A DNA stretch of 64,000 bases from Rhodanobacteraceae bacterium (GTDB lineage: Bacteria > Pseudomonadota > Gammaproteobacteria > Xanthomonadales > SZUA-5): contig JADKFD010000100.1 of NCBI GenBank assembly GCA_016717705.1, forward strand, positions 1 through 64,000, in the 5' to 3' direction. A program made the translations under genes and the position numbers. Below, piece after piece: positions 19,459-31,129 of this stretch; position 1 is the stretch's first letter, and every line of letters starts with the position of its first letter. Below the pieces are notes generated by a model, which was given only the letters and a program-made list of their open reading frames with translations, had not been told where the DNA came from and made no database searches.

Positions 19459-19542
19459 GTAGCCCGGTGTGCGGCGTCAGCCGCTCACCGGGTACTTGCC
19501 GCAAGCACCCGGTGAACGCGCGGCGCGCGCACACCGGGCTAC
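19459..19542. repeat. Nested palindrome, GTAGCCCGGTGTGCG family
   Basis: Perfect outer arms of 15 bases (19459-19473, 19528-19542) enclose an inner CACCGGGT...ACCCGGTG stem (19486-19514). It lies between convergent genes and may act as a bidirectional transcript end. Confidence 0.8.
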
Positions 19543-19614
19543 ACACGACGAACGCGACAGCGCCGAGTGCAACTCGGCGATCCGGATCGCTACTCGCATC
19601 CTGGTTACTCGGGC

Positions 19615-20271
19615 TCAGATCTCCCCGCGTTTCCTCAGCAGCGTCTCGAAGGCCTCCGCGACCACCGGCTCGAAGTGGGTCCCGGAAAGCTCCCGGATAT
19701 GTTCGATGACGCGCTCGGCGGACCAGCCTGGACGATAGGGGCGGTCGGATCGAAGAGCATCCCAGACGTCGATCACCGCGAACATGCGGGCCGCAAACGG
19801 TGTCTCCTCCCCGCGCAGCCCCCGCGGGTATCCGGAACCGTCCCAGTGCTCAGGGTGCCCGTAGGGGATATCCAGAGCGGGGCGCAGAACTTCCACGCCC
19901 GAGAGCATCTTGTACGCGTACCAGGGATGCAGATGCATCTGCTCCTTTTCCGCGGCATCGAGGGGTCCCGGTTTGAGCAGCACGCTGTCCGGCAGCGCCA
20001 TCTTGCCGATGTCGTGCAGCATGGCGCCGCGGCGGACGTGAACCAGTTCATCCCCCGAGATCCCGAAGACCGCGGAAAGCCCGAGCGTCAGTTCAACGAC
20101 TCTGCGGCTGTGCCCCTCGGTCTCGCCGTCGCGCAGATCCAGCGCCCGCAGCCAACCTTCGAGGGTCGATTCGTAGGCGAGTTCGATGTCCGCAAATTGC
20201 GCAATCAAGTCGCTGGAACCCTTAGTTGTTGCGGCGGTCGCGGTCTTCAATCCGGGGTCATTCGGTTCCAT
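19615..20271 (-). CDS. HD-GYP domain protein, probable c-di-GMP phosphodiesterase
   Basis: 218 residues from ATG 20271 (MEPNDPGLK); a longer frame to 20379 exists without a clear ribosome site. The HD-GYP domain fills most of the chain: EGHSRRVVELTLGL, then the metal pair HDIGKMALPDSVLLKPGPL, HLHPWYAYKML, and HPEHWDGSGYPRGL with the GYP motif intact. FAVIDVWDALRSDRPYR follows. It should hydrolyse c-di-GMP. There is no REC or sensor domain, unlike many relatives, so it may act with a partner protein. It lies between two sortilin-type genes and runs in the same direction as the one upstream (20387-23539), 115 bases away. Confidence 0.85.
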   Translation of the reverse strand: MEPNDPGLKTATAATTKGSSDLIAQFADIELAYESTLEGWLRALDLRDGETEGHSRRVVELTLGLSAVFGISGDELVHVRRGAMLHDIGKMALPDSVLLKPGPLDAAEKEQMHLHPWYAYKMLSGVEVLRPALDIPYGHPEHWDGSGYPRGLRGEETPFAARMFAVIDVWDALRSDRPYRPGWSAERVIEHIRELSGTHFEPVVAEAFETLLRKRGEI

Positions 20272-20386
20272 CAGTCTTTCGTCCCGCCCCCGCATGTACC
20301 GAGTGGATCCGTTGAACCAGGACGGCGCGCCCGGGAGCATGTTAACCCACGGGCGCGGCGCCGATATGACCTGTTGCATCGACTGT

Positions 20387-23300
20387 CTATGGCATCGACT
20401 GATCCAGCACGCTCAGCCCTGCTTGCGCCAGTTGGGCGTTCAGCCCGGTAACCCCGCTGCCGAGTACTGCGTCTGCCGCGGCCAATGCAGTCGCCGTGCG
20501 CGCGAACAGTTGCTCCTTCAGCGCCAGCTGCGAGTCGGTCGGGGGGTAGTCGCCGTAGCTGATGTAAAACAGCAGCGTGGCCAGCTTGTTGTTCAGGCGC
20601 ACCGGGAAATTCAGCGGATCCTGTTCGCTGCGCAGACGCGGCTGATAGAGCGCTTCGGTGGCTTCCGCCCGCTGCTTTTCGAGCGCGTCGACGGCGCTGA
20701 CCAGTGCCGCCCGGTCCTTGATGCGCGGCGCCAGCGCGGTCAGCGCTTTTTCCAGCTCCAGCAGTCTGCCTACGCGCGTATGCACTGCCGACAGCTGCGC
20801 GCTGACCGCCAGCGCGGCCTGCAACTGCGCGCGGTACTGCTCGGGCGAGGTCTGGCTGCGCGGGTCCGGGAGAATCTCGAACTCGCTGGTCTGCGACTGG
20901 CCGGCGAAACTCAGCGTCGCCCGATAGCGCCCCGGAGCCACCCGTGGCCCGCTGGAAATATCGCCCCACAGCACCATCCCATCGAAGCTCGCCGGCGCTG
21001 GATAGCGGCCATCCCAGGCGAAGCGATTGAGCCCGGCGGCGCCCGGCAACAAGCGCAAGTCCTGCCCCTTGACCGGCTTGGCGTCCTTGAGTTCATCTGC
21101 CGATGGCTTGCGCGTGAAGCTGATGATCGTCTTGCCGTCGGTGGTGGCGAAGCTCAGGGTCAGTTCGTCTGCGGCGGCGGCCGCTCGCGGCAGACGGAAA
21201 TACAGCAGGCTGCCCGGCGGCGGATTGGTGCCGGCGCCGCGCGGTTTCTCGTCTGCGGTCGCATTCAGTCGGTGACTGGTGCGTGGCGGGTAGAGCTTGA
21301 ATGCCGCGCCATCATCGTGGGCGATCGGCGACAGGTCATCGAGAATCCAGAAACCGCGACCCTGGGTGGCGGCGATCAGGTCGCCGTCGCGCAGTGCCAG
21401 ATCGGTGATCGGCACCAGCGGCAGATTCAACTGGAATGCGCGCCAGCTGTCGCCATCGTTCTCGGACAGATACAGACCGCGCTCGGTGCCGGCGTAGAGC
21501 ACGCCGCGGCGCGCGGGATCGGCGCGCAGTGTGCGCGTGAAGTGTGTGGCGTCGATGCCGCCGACGATGGCGCGCCAAGACTGGCCGCCATCGCTGGTGC
21601 GGTACAAGTAGGGCTTGCGATCGCCGAATTTGTAGCGGGTGCCGACCGCGTACAGCCCGGCAGCCTCGAAAGGACTCGCTTCCAGGGTGTTCCATTGCAG
21701 ATCGGCCGGCGCGTTGCGTGGCGTGACCTCGGTCCAGCTGTCGCCGCCATCGCGGCTGATGTGGATGCGGCCGTCGTCGCTGCCGGTCCAGATGGTCTTT
21801 GCGTCCAGCGCCGACTCGGCCAGCGAGAAAATGGTGCCGTAGTACTCGATGCTGGTGTTGTCCTTGGTGATCGGTCCGCCGGAGGCTTCCATCGTGGCCG
21901 GATTGGCGCGCGTCAGGTCCGGGCTGATCGCGTTCCAGCTCTGGCCCTGGTTGTCGCTGGCGAACAAGAGGTTGCCGGCGGTGTACAGACGGTTGGCGTC
22001 GTGGCGCGAGAACAGCAGCGGGAAATTCCACTGGAAACGGTACTTTGCGTCTCTGGCGGCGTGGCCCATGGTTTCTTCCGGCCACACGTTGACCCCGCGC
22101 TCGGCATCCGTCGCGTGGTCGAGGCGCACCAGATAGCCCATGTAGGAGCCGCCGAAAACGACGTCCGGGGCATCCGGTTTGGCCGTGATCCAGCCGCTCT
22201 CGCCGCCAGCGGTGGGCTCCCAGTCGCGCTCGCCGATGGTGCCGCCGGAGAGCGAGCGTGAGCGGATGCGCAGCGCCGAATTGTCCTGCTGAGCACCCAG
22301 CAAGCGATACGGAAAGGCGTTATCGGTGGATACGCGGTAGATCTGCGCCGTGGGCTGATTCGCCTGGGTGCTCCAGGTCAGGCCGCCATCGCTGGAGATG
22401 CAGCCGCCGCCATCGTTGGCGCTGGCAATGCGATCCGGATTGGCCGGGTCGATCCAATGGTCGTGGTGATCGCCATGTGGCGTCGCCACCTGGGTGAAGC
22501 TCGTGCCGCCGTCCCTGGAACGATGCAGGCGCACGTTCTGGATCCACAGCGACTCCGGGTCTTTTGGATCGGCGGTCACGCCGGAGAAGTACCAGGCGCG
22601 CTGGCGCAGCGCGCGATCGCCATTGATCAGGGCCCAGGTCTTGCCGGCATCGCGCGAACGAAACAGCCCGCCATCCGCGTGCTCGACCATCGCGTAGAGA
22701 TTGTCCGGCTGGCTGGCACTGACAGCGATGGTGTGGATGCCGAGCGGCTTTTCGGCCGTCGCCTTGGGCGGACCCTCGTTGCCATTCAGCGCCACCCAGC
22801 TTTCGCCACCGTCGCTGCTCTTCCACAGCCCCGAGCCCTCGCCGCCGCTGCTGAGGAAGTGTGGTCCGCGCTGCACGCGCCAGGTGGTGGCGTAGACGAT
22901 GCGCGGGTTGCTGGGGTCCATGATCACTTCATTGGCGCCGGCCTGCGAGCCGGCGAACAGCACGCGCTTCCAGTGCTTGCCGCCATCGGTCGTGCGGTAG
23001 ACGCCGCGATCCTCGCTCGGCGCGAACACGTCGCCGAGCACCGCCGCCAGCACGACATCCGGATCGCGCGGGTCGACGGCCAGTCGCGGGATGGTGCGCG
23101 AATTGCGCAACCCGACGTGGGTCCAGGTCCGTCCGGCGTCAACGCTGCGCCAGACGCCGTCACCCTGGCTGAGATTGCCGCGCAGCGTGCCCTCGCCGGT
23201 ACCGACGTAGATCACGTTGGCATCGCCCGGCGCCACCGCGATGGCACCGATCGACCCACCAAAGTAAGCATCGGAGATGTTCTGCCAGCTCAGGCCCGCA

Positions 23301-23539
23301 TCGGCGGTTTTCCACACGCCACCGCCGGTGGCTCCCATGTAATAGAGCGAGGGCTGTCCGGACACGCCGGTGATAGCCGCCGCGCGTCCGCCGCGGTAAG
23401 GACCGACCTCGCGCCATTGCATGCCGGAATAATGGTCCGGCACGGGCTGGCGCGCGCCCGGATCACTGGCGGCGTGCGCTGCGAAGCCCAGGCACAGCAG
23501 CAGGCCCAGCAGCGTGCGGCGGAAATCGGATGAGGTCAT
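20387..23539 (-). CDS. Secreted sortilin/VPS10-type BNR-repeat protein (second copy)
   Basis: 1,050 residues from ATG 23539 (signal peptide MTSSDFRRTLLGLLLCLGFA). The N-terminal mature part (QWREVGPYRGGRAAAITGV, GGGVWKTADAGLSW) matches the start of the protein at 16420-19434. Asp-box repeats (SVDAGRTW, TTDGGKHW, SSDGGESW, SRDGGTSF, SRDGGDSW, TSDGGQSW) form tandem propellers. The C-terminus carries a beta-sandwich with IISFTRKPSADELKDA and a helical tail. The longer frame to 23605 lacks a better start. It is exported and its function is unknown. The family is common in Xanthomonadales and Bacteroidota. It may be co-transcribed with the HD-GYP gene downstream. Confidence 0.82.
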   Translation of the reverse strand: MTSSDFRRTLLGLLLCLGFAAHAASDPGARQPVPDHYSGMQWREVGPYRGGRAAAITGVSGQPSLYYMGATGGGVWKTADAGLSWQNISDAYFGGSIGAIAVAPGDANVIYVGTGEGTLRGNLSQGDGVWRSVDAGRTWTHVGLRNSRTIPRLAVDPRDPDVVLAAVLGDVFAPSEDRGVYRTTDGGKHWKRVLFAGSQAGANEVIMDPSNPRIVYATTWRVQRGPHFLSSGGEGSGLWKSSDGGESWVALNGNEGPPKATAEKPLGIHTIAVSASQPDNLYAMVEHADGGLFRSRDAGKTWALINGDRALRQRAWYFSGVTADPKDPESLWIQNVRLHRSRDGGTSFTQVATPHGDHHDHWIDPANPDRIASANDGGGCISSDGGLTWSTQANQPTAQIYRVSTDNAFPYRLLGAQQDNSALRIRSRSLSGGTIGERDWEPTAGGESGWITAKPDAPDVVFGGSYMGYLVRLDHATDAERGVNVWPEETMGHAARDAKYRFQWNFPLLFSRHDANRLYTAGNLLFASDNQGQSWNAISPDLTRANPATMEASGGPITKDNTSIEYYGTIFSLAESALDAKTIWTGSDDGRIHISRDGGDSWTEVTPRNAPADLQWNTLEASPFEAAGLYAVGTRYKFGDRKPYLYRTSDGGQSWRAIVGGIDATHFTRTLRADPARRGVLYAGTERGLYLSENDGDSWRAFQLNLPLVPITDLALRDGDLIAATQGRGFWILDDLSPIAHDDGAAFKLYPPRTSHRLNATADEKPRGAGTNPPPGSLLYFRLPRAAAAADELTLSFATTDGKTIISFTRKPSADELKDAKPVKGQDLRLLPGAAGLNRFAWDGRYPAPASFDGMVLWGDISSGPRVAPGRYRATLSFAGQSQTSEFEILPDPRSQTSPEQYRAQLQAALAVSAQLSAVHTRVGRLLELEKALTALAPRIKDRAALVSAVDALEKQRAEATEALYQPRLRSEQDPLNFPVRLNNKLATLLFYISYGDYPPTDSQLALKEQLFARTATALAAADAVLGSGVTGLNAQLAQAGLSVLDQSMP

Positions 23540-23767
23540 GCGCGAAGTGTCCCGGTGGCGAGTCGGCCCGAGAATATGCTCAACCGGCGCATGCGGATCG
23601 GCCACCGGTGATCGGAGTCATGCTCGCGCGCCATCGCAGCACAAGTCGAATCCCTTGGTGCTCTGAGCCACATCGCCGAGCACGCCTCAGCGGCTATGCT
23701 CTGGCTGTCGCTGATGGGCCCCGGACCGCACGGTCCGCCCAGTACAGCCGCTGACCAGGAGATCACC

Positions 23768-24638
23768 ATGAAGTGGAAAATGGCGCGTCAGAGCCAGAAC
23801 GTCGAAGACCGGCGCGGCGGTGGCGTGGCGCGCGCCGGCGGGCTGGGCCTGGGCAGCATCGCCATCGCGATGGTGGTCGGCTGGTTCATGGGGGTCAGTC
23901 CGATGGAAATCCTGAGTCTGCTCGCCGGCCAGCAAGGCCAGCCGGGAGCGAGTGGTCCGGTGGCGTCATCGCCCGAGGACGAGGCCAAACGCGCGAACGA
24001 TCCGCGACGCCAGTTCGTGGCCAGCATCCTTGGCGAAACCGAGGACGTGTGGGGACAGATTTTCGGAGCGCAGCGTTATCCGGCGCCCAAGCTGGTGCTG
24101 TTCGAAGGCGCTGTGAACTCGGCTTGCGGACAGGCGAGTTCGGCGACCGGGCCGTTCTATTGCCCCGGGGATCAGCAGGTCTACATCGACCTGGGCTTCT
24201 TCGCCGAGATGCAGGCGCGCCTCGGTGGCGGTGGCGATTTCGCCGAAGCTTATGTGATCGCGCACGAGGTCGGCCACCACATCCAGACGCTGACCGGCGT
24301 CTCGCGCAAGGTCAACGAAGCGCGTCGCAGCGGCGAGGAAGTCGAAGGCGACAATGGCCTGTTGGTGCGCCAGGAACTGCAGGCCGATTGTTACGCCGGC
24401 GTCTGGGCCTACCACGCGCAGGCGCGCCACCAGTGGCTGGAGGAGGGCGACATCGAAGAAGCGATGAACACCGCCAGCGCGATCGGCGACGACCGCTTGC
24501 CAGAAGCAGTCGCGCGGTCAGGTGGTGCCGGATGCCTTCACCCACGGCACCAGCGCGCAGCGCGTGCGCTGGTTCACCCAGGGCTTCCGCAGCGGCAAGG
24601 TGGATGTGTGCGATACCTTCGCCGTGGCCACGCCTTGA
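23768..24638 (+). CDS. Neutral zinc metallopeptidase (YpfJ family), one frameshift near the 3' end
   Basis: About 289 residues if one extra C near 24502 is removed. Order: short cytoplasmic start (MKWKMARQSQNVEDRRGGG), one membrane helix (LGSIAIAMVVGWFMGV), linker, then the zinc peptidase domain. The domain has FYCPGDQQVYIDLGFF, the HEXXH site in VIAHEVGHHIQTL, and the downstream ligand region ELQADCYAGVWA. The restored C-terminus reads RGQVVPDAFTHGTSAQRVRW, as in family members, and ends at TGA 24636-24638. ATG 23768 has a good ribosome site (AGGAG, 7 bases before). The membrane-anchored, periplasm-facing role is unknown. As written, the frame leaves the family sequence after about residue 245. 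The 256-base gap after it (to 24894) holds only GC-rich sequence without recognised signals. Confidence 0.83.
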
Positions 24639-24894
24639 GGTAGCGGCGATCGCGAGCCGGGCGTCCGCAAGTAGCGCGGCCACGGCGCGCGGTTTGTACG
24701 AACGCGCGGCAAGGGAGTTCGCGCCGACGGCCGCGAGGGCTTGCGGCAAGCCCTGCCGGGTGTCGCGCGTAACGGCAGCGGGGCGCCCACGACCCTCAAG
24801 GACGCGCGTACCCGGCCTACGGTTCGAGGCGTCCGCAGCTTTGATGGCGCGGCCAGGGTGCGCTGGTGCGCGATCGTCAACTCCGGACAATCCC

Positions 24895-25677
24895 TCAACA
24901 ACGCAGCCGCATCGACTCGCGCGAGCGCTCGTGCGCGGCCGGGCTGGCAAAGCCCTTCGCCAGCGAATGCGTCCAGGTCTTCTCGATGTAACTCGCCGCG
25001 TCGGCGGTCTTGCAGGCGGTGTCGCCGTGGTCGACGTTGACCTTGCCGATACGCTTTGCGGCGGCGGTGGCCAGGCTGCGCAACTCCGGACTGTGGCAGC
25101 CGATCATGATCAGCGCGTGGTTCATCGCCTCGCGCTGGGCATTCGGGGCGCTGTGGATGGTCTGTTCGATTTCGGCCAGGCGTTCGCGCAGCCAGGCCTC
25201 TGACACCTGCTCGTCGTTCATCGCCAGCGCGGCGACCAGCAGCCATCCGGTGGCGGCTTCAGGACGGTCGGTCGCTTGCAGCCATTTTGCAGCCAGTGCC
25301 ATGGCGTGCGGCCCTTCGGCGGCCAGTGCGGCGACGTAGTTGCCGCAACCGCGCATGAGGCCGGCACGCGCCCAGCGATCGAGGTCGGCAGCACTCATCA
25401 CCGCAGGTTCGGCCACTTTCATCGCCAGATTGCGCGCGTCGACATTGCCGGTATCCCACAGCGCCAGCGCCAGTTCGTGGTCGACGCCGATTTTCTTCAG
25501 CAAGGTCTTCAGCGTGGCGAAGCTGACGCCGAACAGCGGTTCGCTGGCACCGTGGCGCAGATAGGTTTTGCGCGTCTGCTCGGAGCCCGCCTGTTCCAGC
25601 GCGCTCATGGCCTCCGCGAGGGTCATGCGCGGCTTGGCCGGCTTGGCGGAAGGCGCGACTTTCGGCTTTGCTGGCAT
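24895..25677 (-). CDS. DNA alkylation repair protein (AlkD-like HEAT repeats)
   Basis: 260 residues, mostly helical repeats. It starts with a Lys/Ala/Pro-rich tail (MPAKPKVAPSAKPAKPRM), then MTLAEAMSALEQAGSEQTRKTYLRHG and GVSFATLKTLLKKIGVDHELALALW. The order and spacing match bacterial AlkD-family proteins that bind alkylated DNA. NARNLAMKVAEP-like and WARAGLMRGCGNYV segments are present. The C-terminus (VDHGDTACKTADAASYIEKTW) is typical of a subgroup with a Cys-rich end. ATG 25677 is preferred: GGAG lies upstream and the TTG at 25692 is weaker. Glycosylase activity is inferred from family only. It stands alone between the peptidase and the TonB receptor gene. Confidence 0.75.
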   Translation of the reverse strand: MPAKPKVAPSAKPAKPRMTLAEAMSALEQAGSEQTRKTYLRHGASEPLFGVSFATLKTLLKKIGVDHELALALWDTGNVDARNLAMKVAEPAVMSAADLDRWARAGLMRGCGNYVAALAAEGPHAMALAAKWLQATDRPEAATGWLLVAALAMNDEQVSEAWLRERLAEIEQTIHSAPNAQREAMNHALIMIGCHSPELRSLATAAAKRIGKVNVDHGDTACKTADAASYIEKTWTHSLAKGFASPAAHERSRESMRLRC

Positions 25678-25802
25678 CGGACAACTCTCCAATTCAATTC
25701 AACGCGACAGCCTGAGCAGGATGCGGTGAGCAAAGCGAACCGCATCGATAGAAGCCGCGATTGATGCGCTTCGTTTCACTCACCACATCCTACTTCAGAC
25801 CG

Positions 25803-28265
25803 TCAAAGCCGGAAATTGACCTCAAATCCCCACATCCGCGGCGGCGTGATGCTGCCGACCGGCGTGCCGAGCACGCTCAGGCCCTGGCCGGCGATGCTGC
25901 GCACATATTGCTCGTCGGTCAGGTTGTTGACGAACAGCGCCGCGCCCCAGCGTTGGCTGGGCGAGGTCCAGGACAGATGGGCGTTGGTGTAGTTCTGCTC
26001 TTCGCCGACCTCAAAGCCGGTGTAACTGCCGCAGGTGCCCTGGAACACCGAATCGCCGTTGCAACGAGCCTCGCCGCGATAGGCATATTGCAGGTTGAAT
26101 TCCATCGAACCGTTGTTGGCCAACTCCCAGCCATAGGTGGCGCCGGCGGCGAAGGACCACTCCGGTTCGCCGGTCGGCTGGCCCGAAAGATCGATCCCGC
26201 TGGCGGTCTGCGCCGAGTCGTCGAACTGCGAATCGATGTAGGCGGCGCTCAGGTTCAGCGTCAGGTTGCGCATCGGCTTCCACAGCCATTCGACGTCCAG
26301 GCCATCGGCGCTCTGGTCGGTGCTTTGCACCAGGTACTGTGGAATCCCGCCCGGCGTGGTCGCCGGCACCAGCGCCAACGACTGCCGGTCGGAATAATCG
26401 TAGTGATAGATCGACGCGTTCAACACCATGTTGAGCGTCGGGAAGGCATTCTTGAAGCCGAGCTCGTAGTTCCGAACTTCTTCGGGGTCGTACTCGGAGC
26501 CGATCTGCACGCCGTCGTTGCCGCCGGCCTTGTAGCCCTTGCTGACCGAGACGAAGCCCATGGTGTCGGGCGTGAACTGGTAGTCGAGCACCACGCGCGG
26601 GCTGGTGTCGCTCCAGCTGCCGTTGCTCGAAACCGGGATGCCCACGGCGTCGGGGAACACGATGTTGTGCGTCAGCACGTAGAGCAACTGCGGCGGAATC
26701 GCCGACAGCAGACCCATGGCCGCGAGTTGGGCAATGTTGGCGTCGAGTTCCTCGGCGGTGCGCGGCTGGTTGAACCAGCCAAAATCCTTGTCGTCGCGGG
26801 TGAAGCGCAGACCGCCGGTGAGGTTCAAACGATCGTTGATATGCCAGATCACGTCGCCGAATGCGGCATACGAATCCGAAGTCATCGTGTTGTCGATCTG
26901 CTCGCTGTAGGCGTGGCCGAGGAAATGCTGGGTCAGGCCGAAGGAGCGCAGTGCCGCGTCGGTACAGGCGAGCGGTCCGCCGCAGGGGCCGCCGGCGCCC
27001 TGGTTGAACAGCAGCGTGTCGACCGTGCTGGTCGAGCTGTTGACGATGTTCGACTGGCGGCCTTCCTCGCGATAGAAACTGGCGCCGGCAACCCAGTCGA
27101 TGGTCTCGTTGGCGCCGGCCATCTTGAATTCCTGGTAATAGGTGCGCCCGCTCTGGGTCACGCCGCTGTCCAGGTACAACGTCGGATTGTTGGTGCCGTC
27201 CTGGTCCTCGAAATGGGCGATATCGGACTCGGAAAACGCGGTCGTCGAGGTGAACGTGGCCCAGTCCAGATGCCGCGTCAGCGCCAGCGTGCCGCCGTCG
27301 TAGTCCTTGGTCTGCTTGCCGTTCGGGGTGTCGTTGTAGATCGGCACCTCGCGCGGATCGAGGAAGGTCGCCGGATCGGCCGGGAACGGCGCGCGCTGGC
27401 TGGTATTGCTCAAATAAGGCAATGCGCCGATCTGCAGGCGCTGCGGTTCCTTGATCACTTCATGGTCCCAGGACAGCAGCAGATCCCAGTTCTCGCTGAT
27501 GCTGCCGCCGACCGCCATGCGCACGCCTTCCTGGCGGTCGAGCGCGTAGTGGCGGCCGGTGCCGTCGTCGCGCAGCCAGCCGTCGCTGCGATTGTCGAGC
27601 ACGCTGACGCGCAGGCCGAGCGTCTCGCTCATCGGCACGTTGAGCAGGCCATCGAAATAGCGCATGCCGTCTTCGCCGACACGTGCGCGGGCGTTCGCTT
27701 CGAGATCCAGGCCGGGCTGGTTGGTGACAATCGAGATGGCGCCTGCGGCGGTGTTGCGACCGAACAAGGTGCCCTGCGGCCCCTTCAACACTTCGACGCG
27801 CGCGATGTCGTTGAAGGCGAGCAGCGAGCCGCCGCCATTGGTCTGGTAGACGCCGTTGACGTAGATGCCCACCGCACGGTCGATACCCATGCTGAAGCCT
27901 TCGGTGCTGATGCCGCGCAGCGTGAATGCCGGCTGCGTCTTGTCGAAGGAATCGACCACCAGTCCGGGCACGTAGGTGCTGATCTGGCTGAGATCGGTCG
28001 CGGAGAGCTTCTCGACCTGCTCGTCGGTGACCACGGTCAGCGCAATCGGCACCTGCTGCAGTTCTTGCGTCCGGTTCTGCGCGGTGACGGTGACCGCTTC
28101 GAGCTGCGTGTCTGTCGCGCCGTCGGCAGCTTCCTGGCTGCTCGTTGCGGCAGCCGGCGGCGAATCGGCAGCGGGTGAGGTCTGCGCGCGCACCACCGCG
28201 GGCACCGCACTCAGTGCGAGGACAATGGCGCTGGCCAGCGTGCAGCGATTGGCAAAGAAGGACAT
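25803..28265 (-). CDS. TonB-dependent outer-membrane receptor
   Basis: 820 residues with a signal peptide (SFFANRCTLASAIVLALSA). A TonB-box-like segment (LEAVTVTAQNRTQELQQVPIA) precedes the plug domain, which includes IRGISTEGF-like TLRGISTEGFSMG and RVEVLKGPQGTLFGRNTAAGAI. A 22-strand beta-barrel follows, with the C-terminal block PRMWGFEVNFRL. Ala/Ser-rich sequence follows the signal peptide. It should import a ligand such as a siderophore, vitamin or glycan across the outer membrane with TonB energy. No transporter or sugar-use gene is adjacent, so the ligand is not predictable. ATG 28265 has a good ribosome site (GGGAG, 5 bases before). It is divergent to ppsA, with a 290-base gap holding a partial GAACAAGTTCTGC repeat near 28355. 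Confidence 0.88.
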   Translation of the reverse strand: MSFFANRCTLASAIVLALSAVPAVVRAQTSPAADSPPAAATSSQEAADGATDTQLEAVTVTAQNRTQELQQVPIALTVVTDEQVEKLSATDLSQISTYVPGLVVDSFDKTQPAFTLRGISTEGFSMGIDRAVGIYVNGVYQTNGGGSLLAFNDIARVEVLKGPQGTLFGRNTAAGAISIVTNQPGLDLEANARARVGEDGMRYFDGLLNVPMSETLGLRVSVLDNRSDGWLRDDGTGRHYALDRQEGVRMAVGGSISENWDLLLSWDHEVIKEPQRLQIGALPYLSNTSQRAPFPADPATFLDPREVPIYNDTPNGKQTKDYDGGTLALTRHLDWATFTSTTAFSESDIAHFEDQDGTNNPTLYLDSGVTQSGRTYYQEFKMAGANETIDWVAGASFYREEGRQSNIVNSSTSTVDTLLFNQGAGGPCGGPLACTDAALRSFGLTQHFLGHAYSEQIDNTMTSDSYAAFGDVIWHINDRLNLTGGLRFTRDDKDFGWFNQPRTAEELDANIAQLAAMGLLSAIPPQLLYVLTHNIVFPDAVGIPVSSNGSWSDTSPRVVLDYQFTPDTMGFVSVSKGYKAGGNDGVQIGSEYDPEEVRNYELGFKNAFPTLNMVLNASIYHYDYSDRQSLALVPATTPGGIPQYLVQSTDQSADGLDVEWLWKPMRNLTLNLSAAYIDSQFDDSAQTASGIDLSGQPTGEPEWSFAAGATYGWELANNGSMEFNLQYAYRGEARCNGDSVFQGTCGSYTGFEVGEEQNYTNAHLSWTSPSQRWGAALFVNNLTDEQYVRSIAGQGLSVLGTPVGSITPPRMWGFEVNFRL

Positions 28266-28555
28266 GTCTACTCCCTGGGTTACGCACGGCTCATGTGCGG
28301 ATGAACGCGCGAAAGATTCACAAGGGCGCGAATTTAGGCTCTGCGAAGTTGCCGAACAAGTTCTGCCCGCGCGGAACCACGGTAGGCCTGGGACGCCAGT
28401 CGGCTGGCCGTGCGCAGAGCCTGGTGACAACCAACAACCGATCCCCCACTGGCACACTCTACTTGTGCACCCCATCATCGAAGACCTTGATCAATATGCC
28501 GCTGCGCCGGATCCCTGAGACTTGGCGTTTCGGGACCCCCTTCAAGGAGACGCTG

Positions 28556-30937
<2,382 letters not shown>

Positions 30938-30941
30938 GTTT

Positions 30942-31091
30942 CCGGTTGCCGGTTGCCGGTTGCCGGTTGTGGTGCGGCGTGCGCGCCTTTGTGGGAGCGG
31001 GTTTACCCCGCGATCTTTGATATTGGTCGCCAAGAGCTCGCGGGATAAACCCGCTCCCACAAAAACCCGCTCCACAAAAACCCGCTCCTAG
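30942..31091. repeat. CCGGTTG tandem repeat followed by GTGGGAGCGGG REP copies
   Basis: Four tandem CCGGTTG units (about 30944-30970) precede a palindrome of the GTGGGAGCGGGTTTA family. Its arms are at 30990-31009 and 31036-31062, with two further half-copies (CCCGCTCC) to 31091. They occupy the gap between ppsA and a convergent peptidase gene. Confidence 0.75.
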
Positions 31092-31129
31092 AGAGTTGTC
31101 GCATGCCTGTGGCCGAGCCGCCGAACCGC

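Noticed and set aside
24639..24894. A small gene in the gap after the zinc peptidase
   Set aside because: Open frames there are GC-driven, have no ribosome site and overlap known genes in other frames.
25761..28178. Long plus-strand ORF opposite the TonB receptor
   Set aside because: High-GC antisense shadow: its translation lacks family features, while the minus strand is a clear receptor. The same holds for long antisense frames over ppsA, hisG-hisD, the sortilin-type genes and the choice-of-anchor gene.
28450..28470. Sigma54-type promoter before ppsA (TGGCAC...TTGTGC)
   Set aside because: The spacing between GG and GC elements does not fit the -24/-12 rule.
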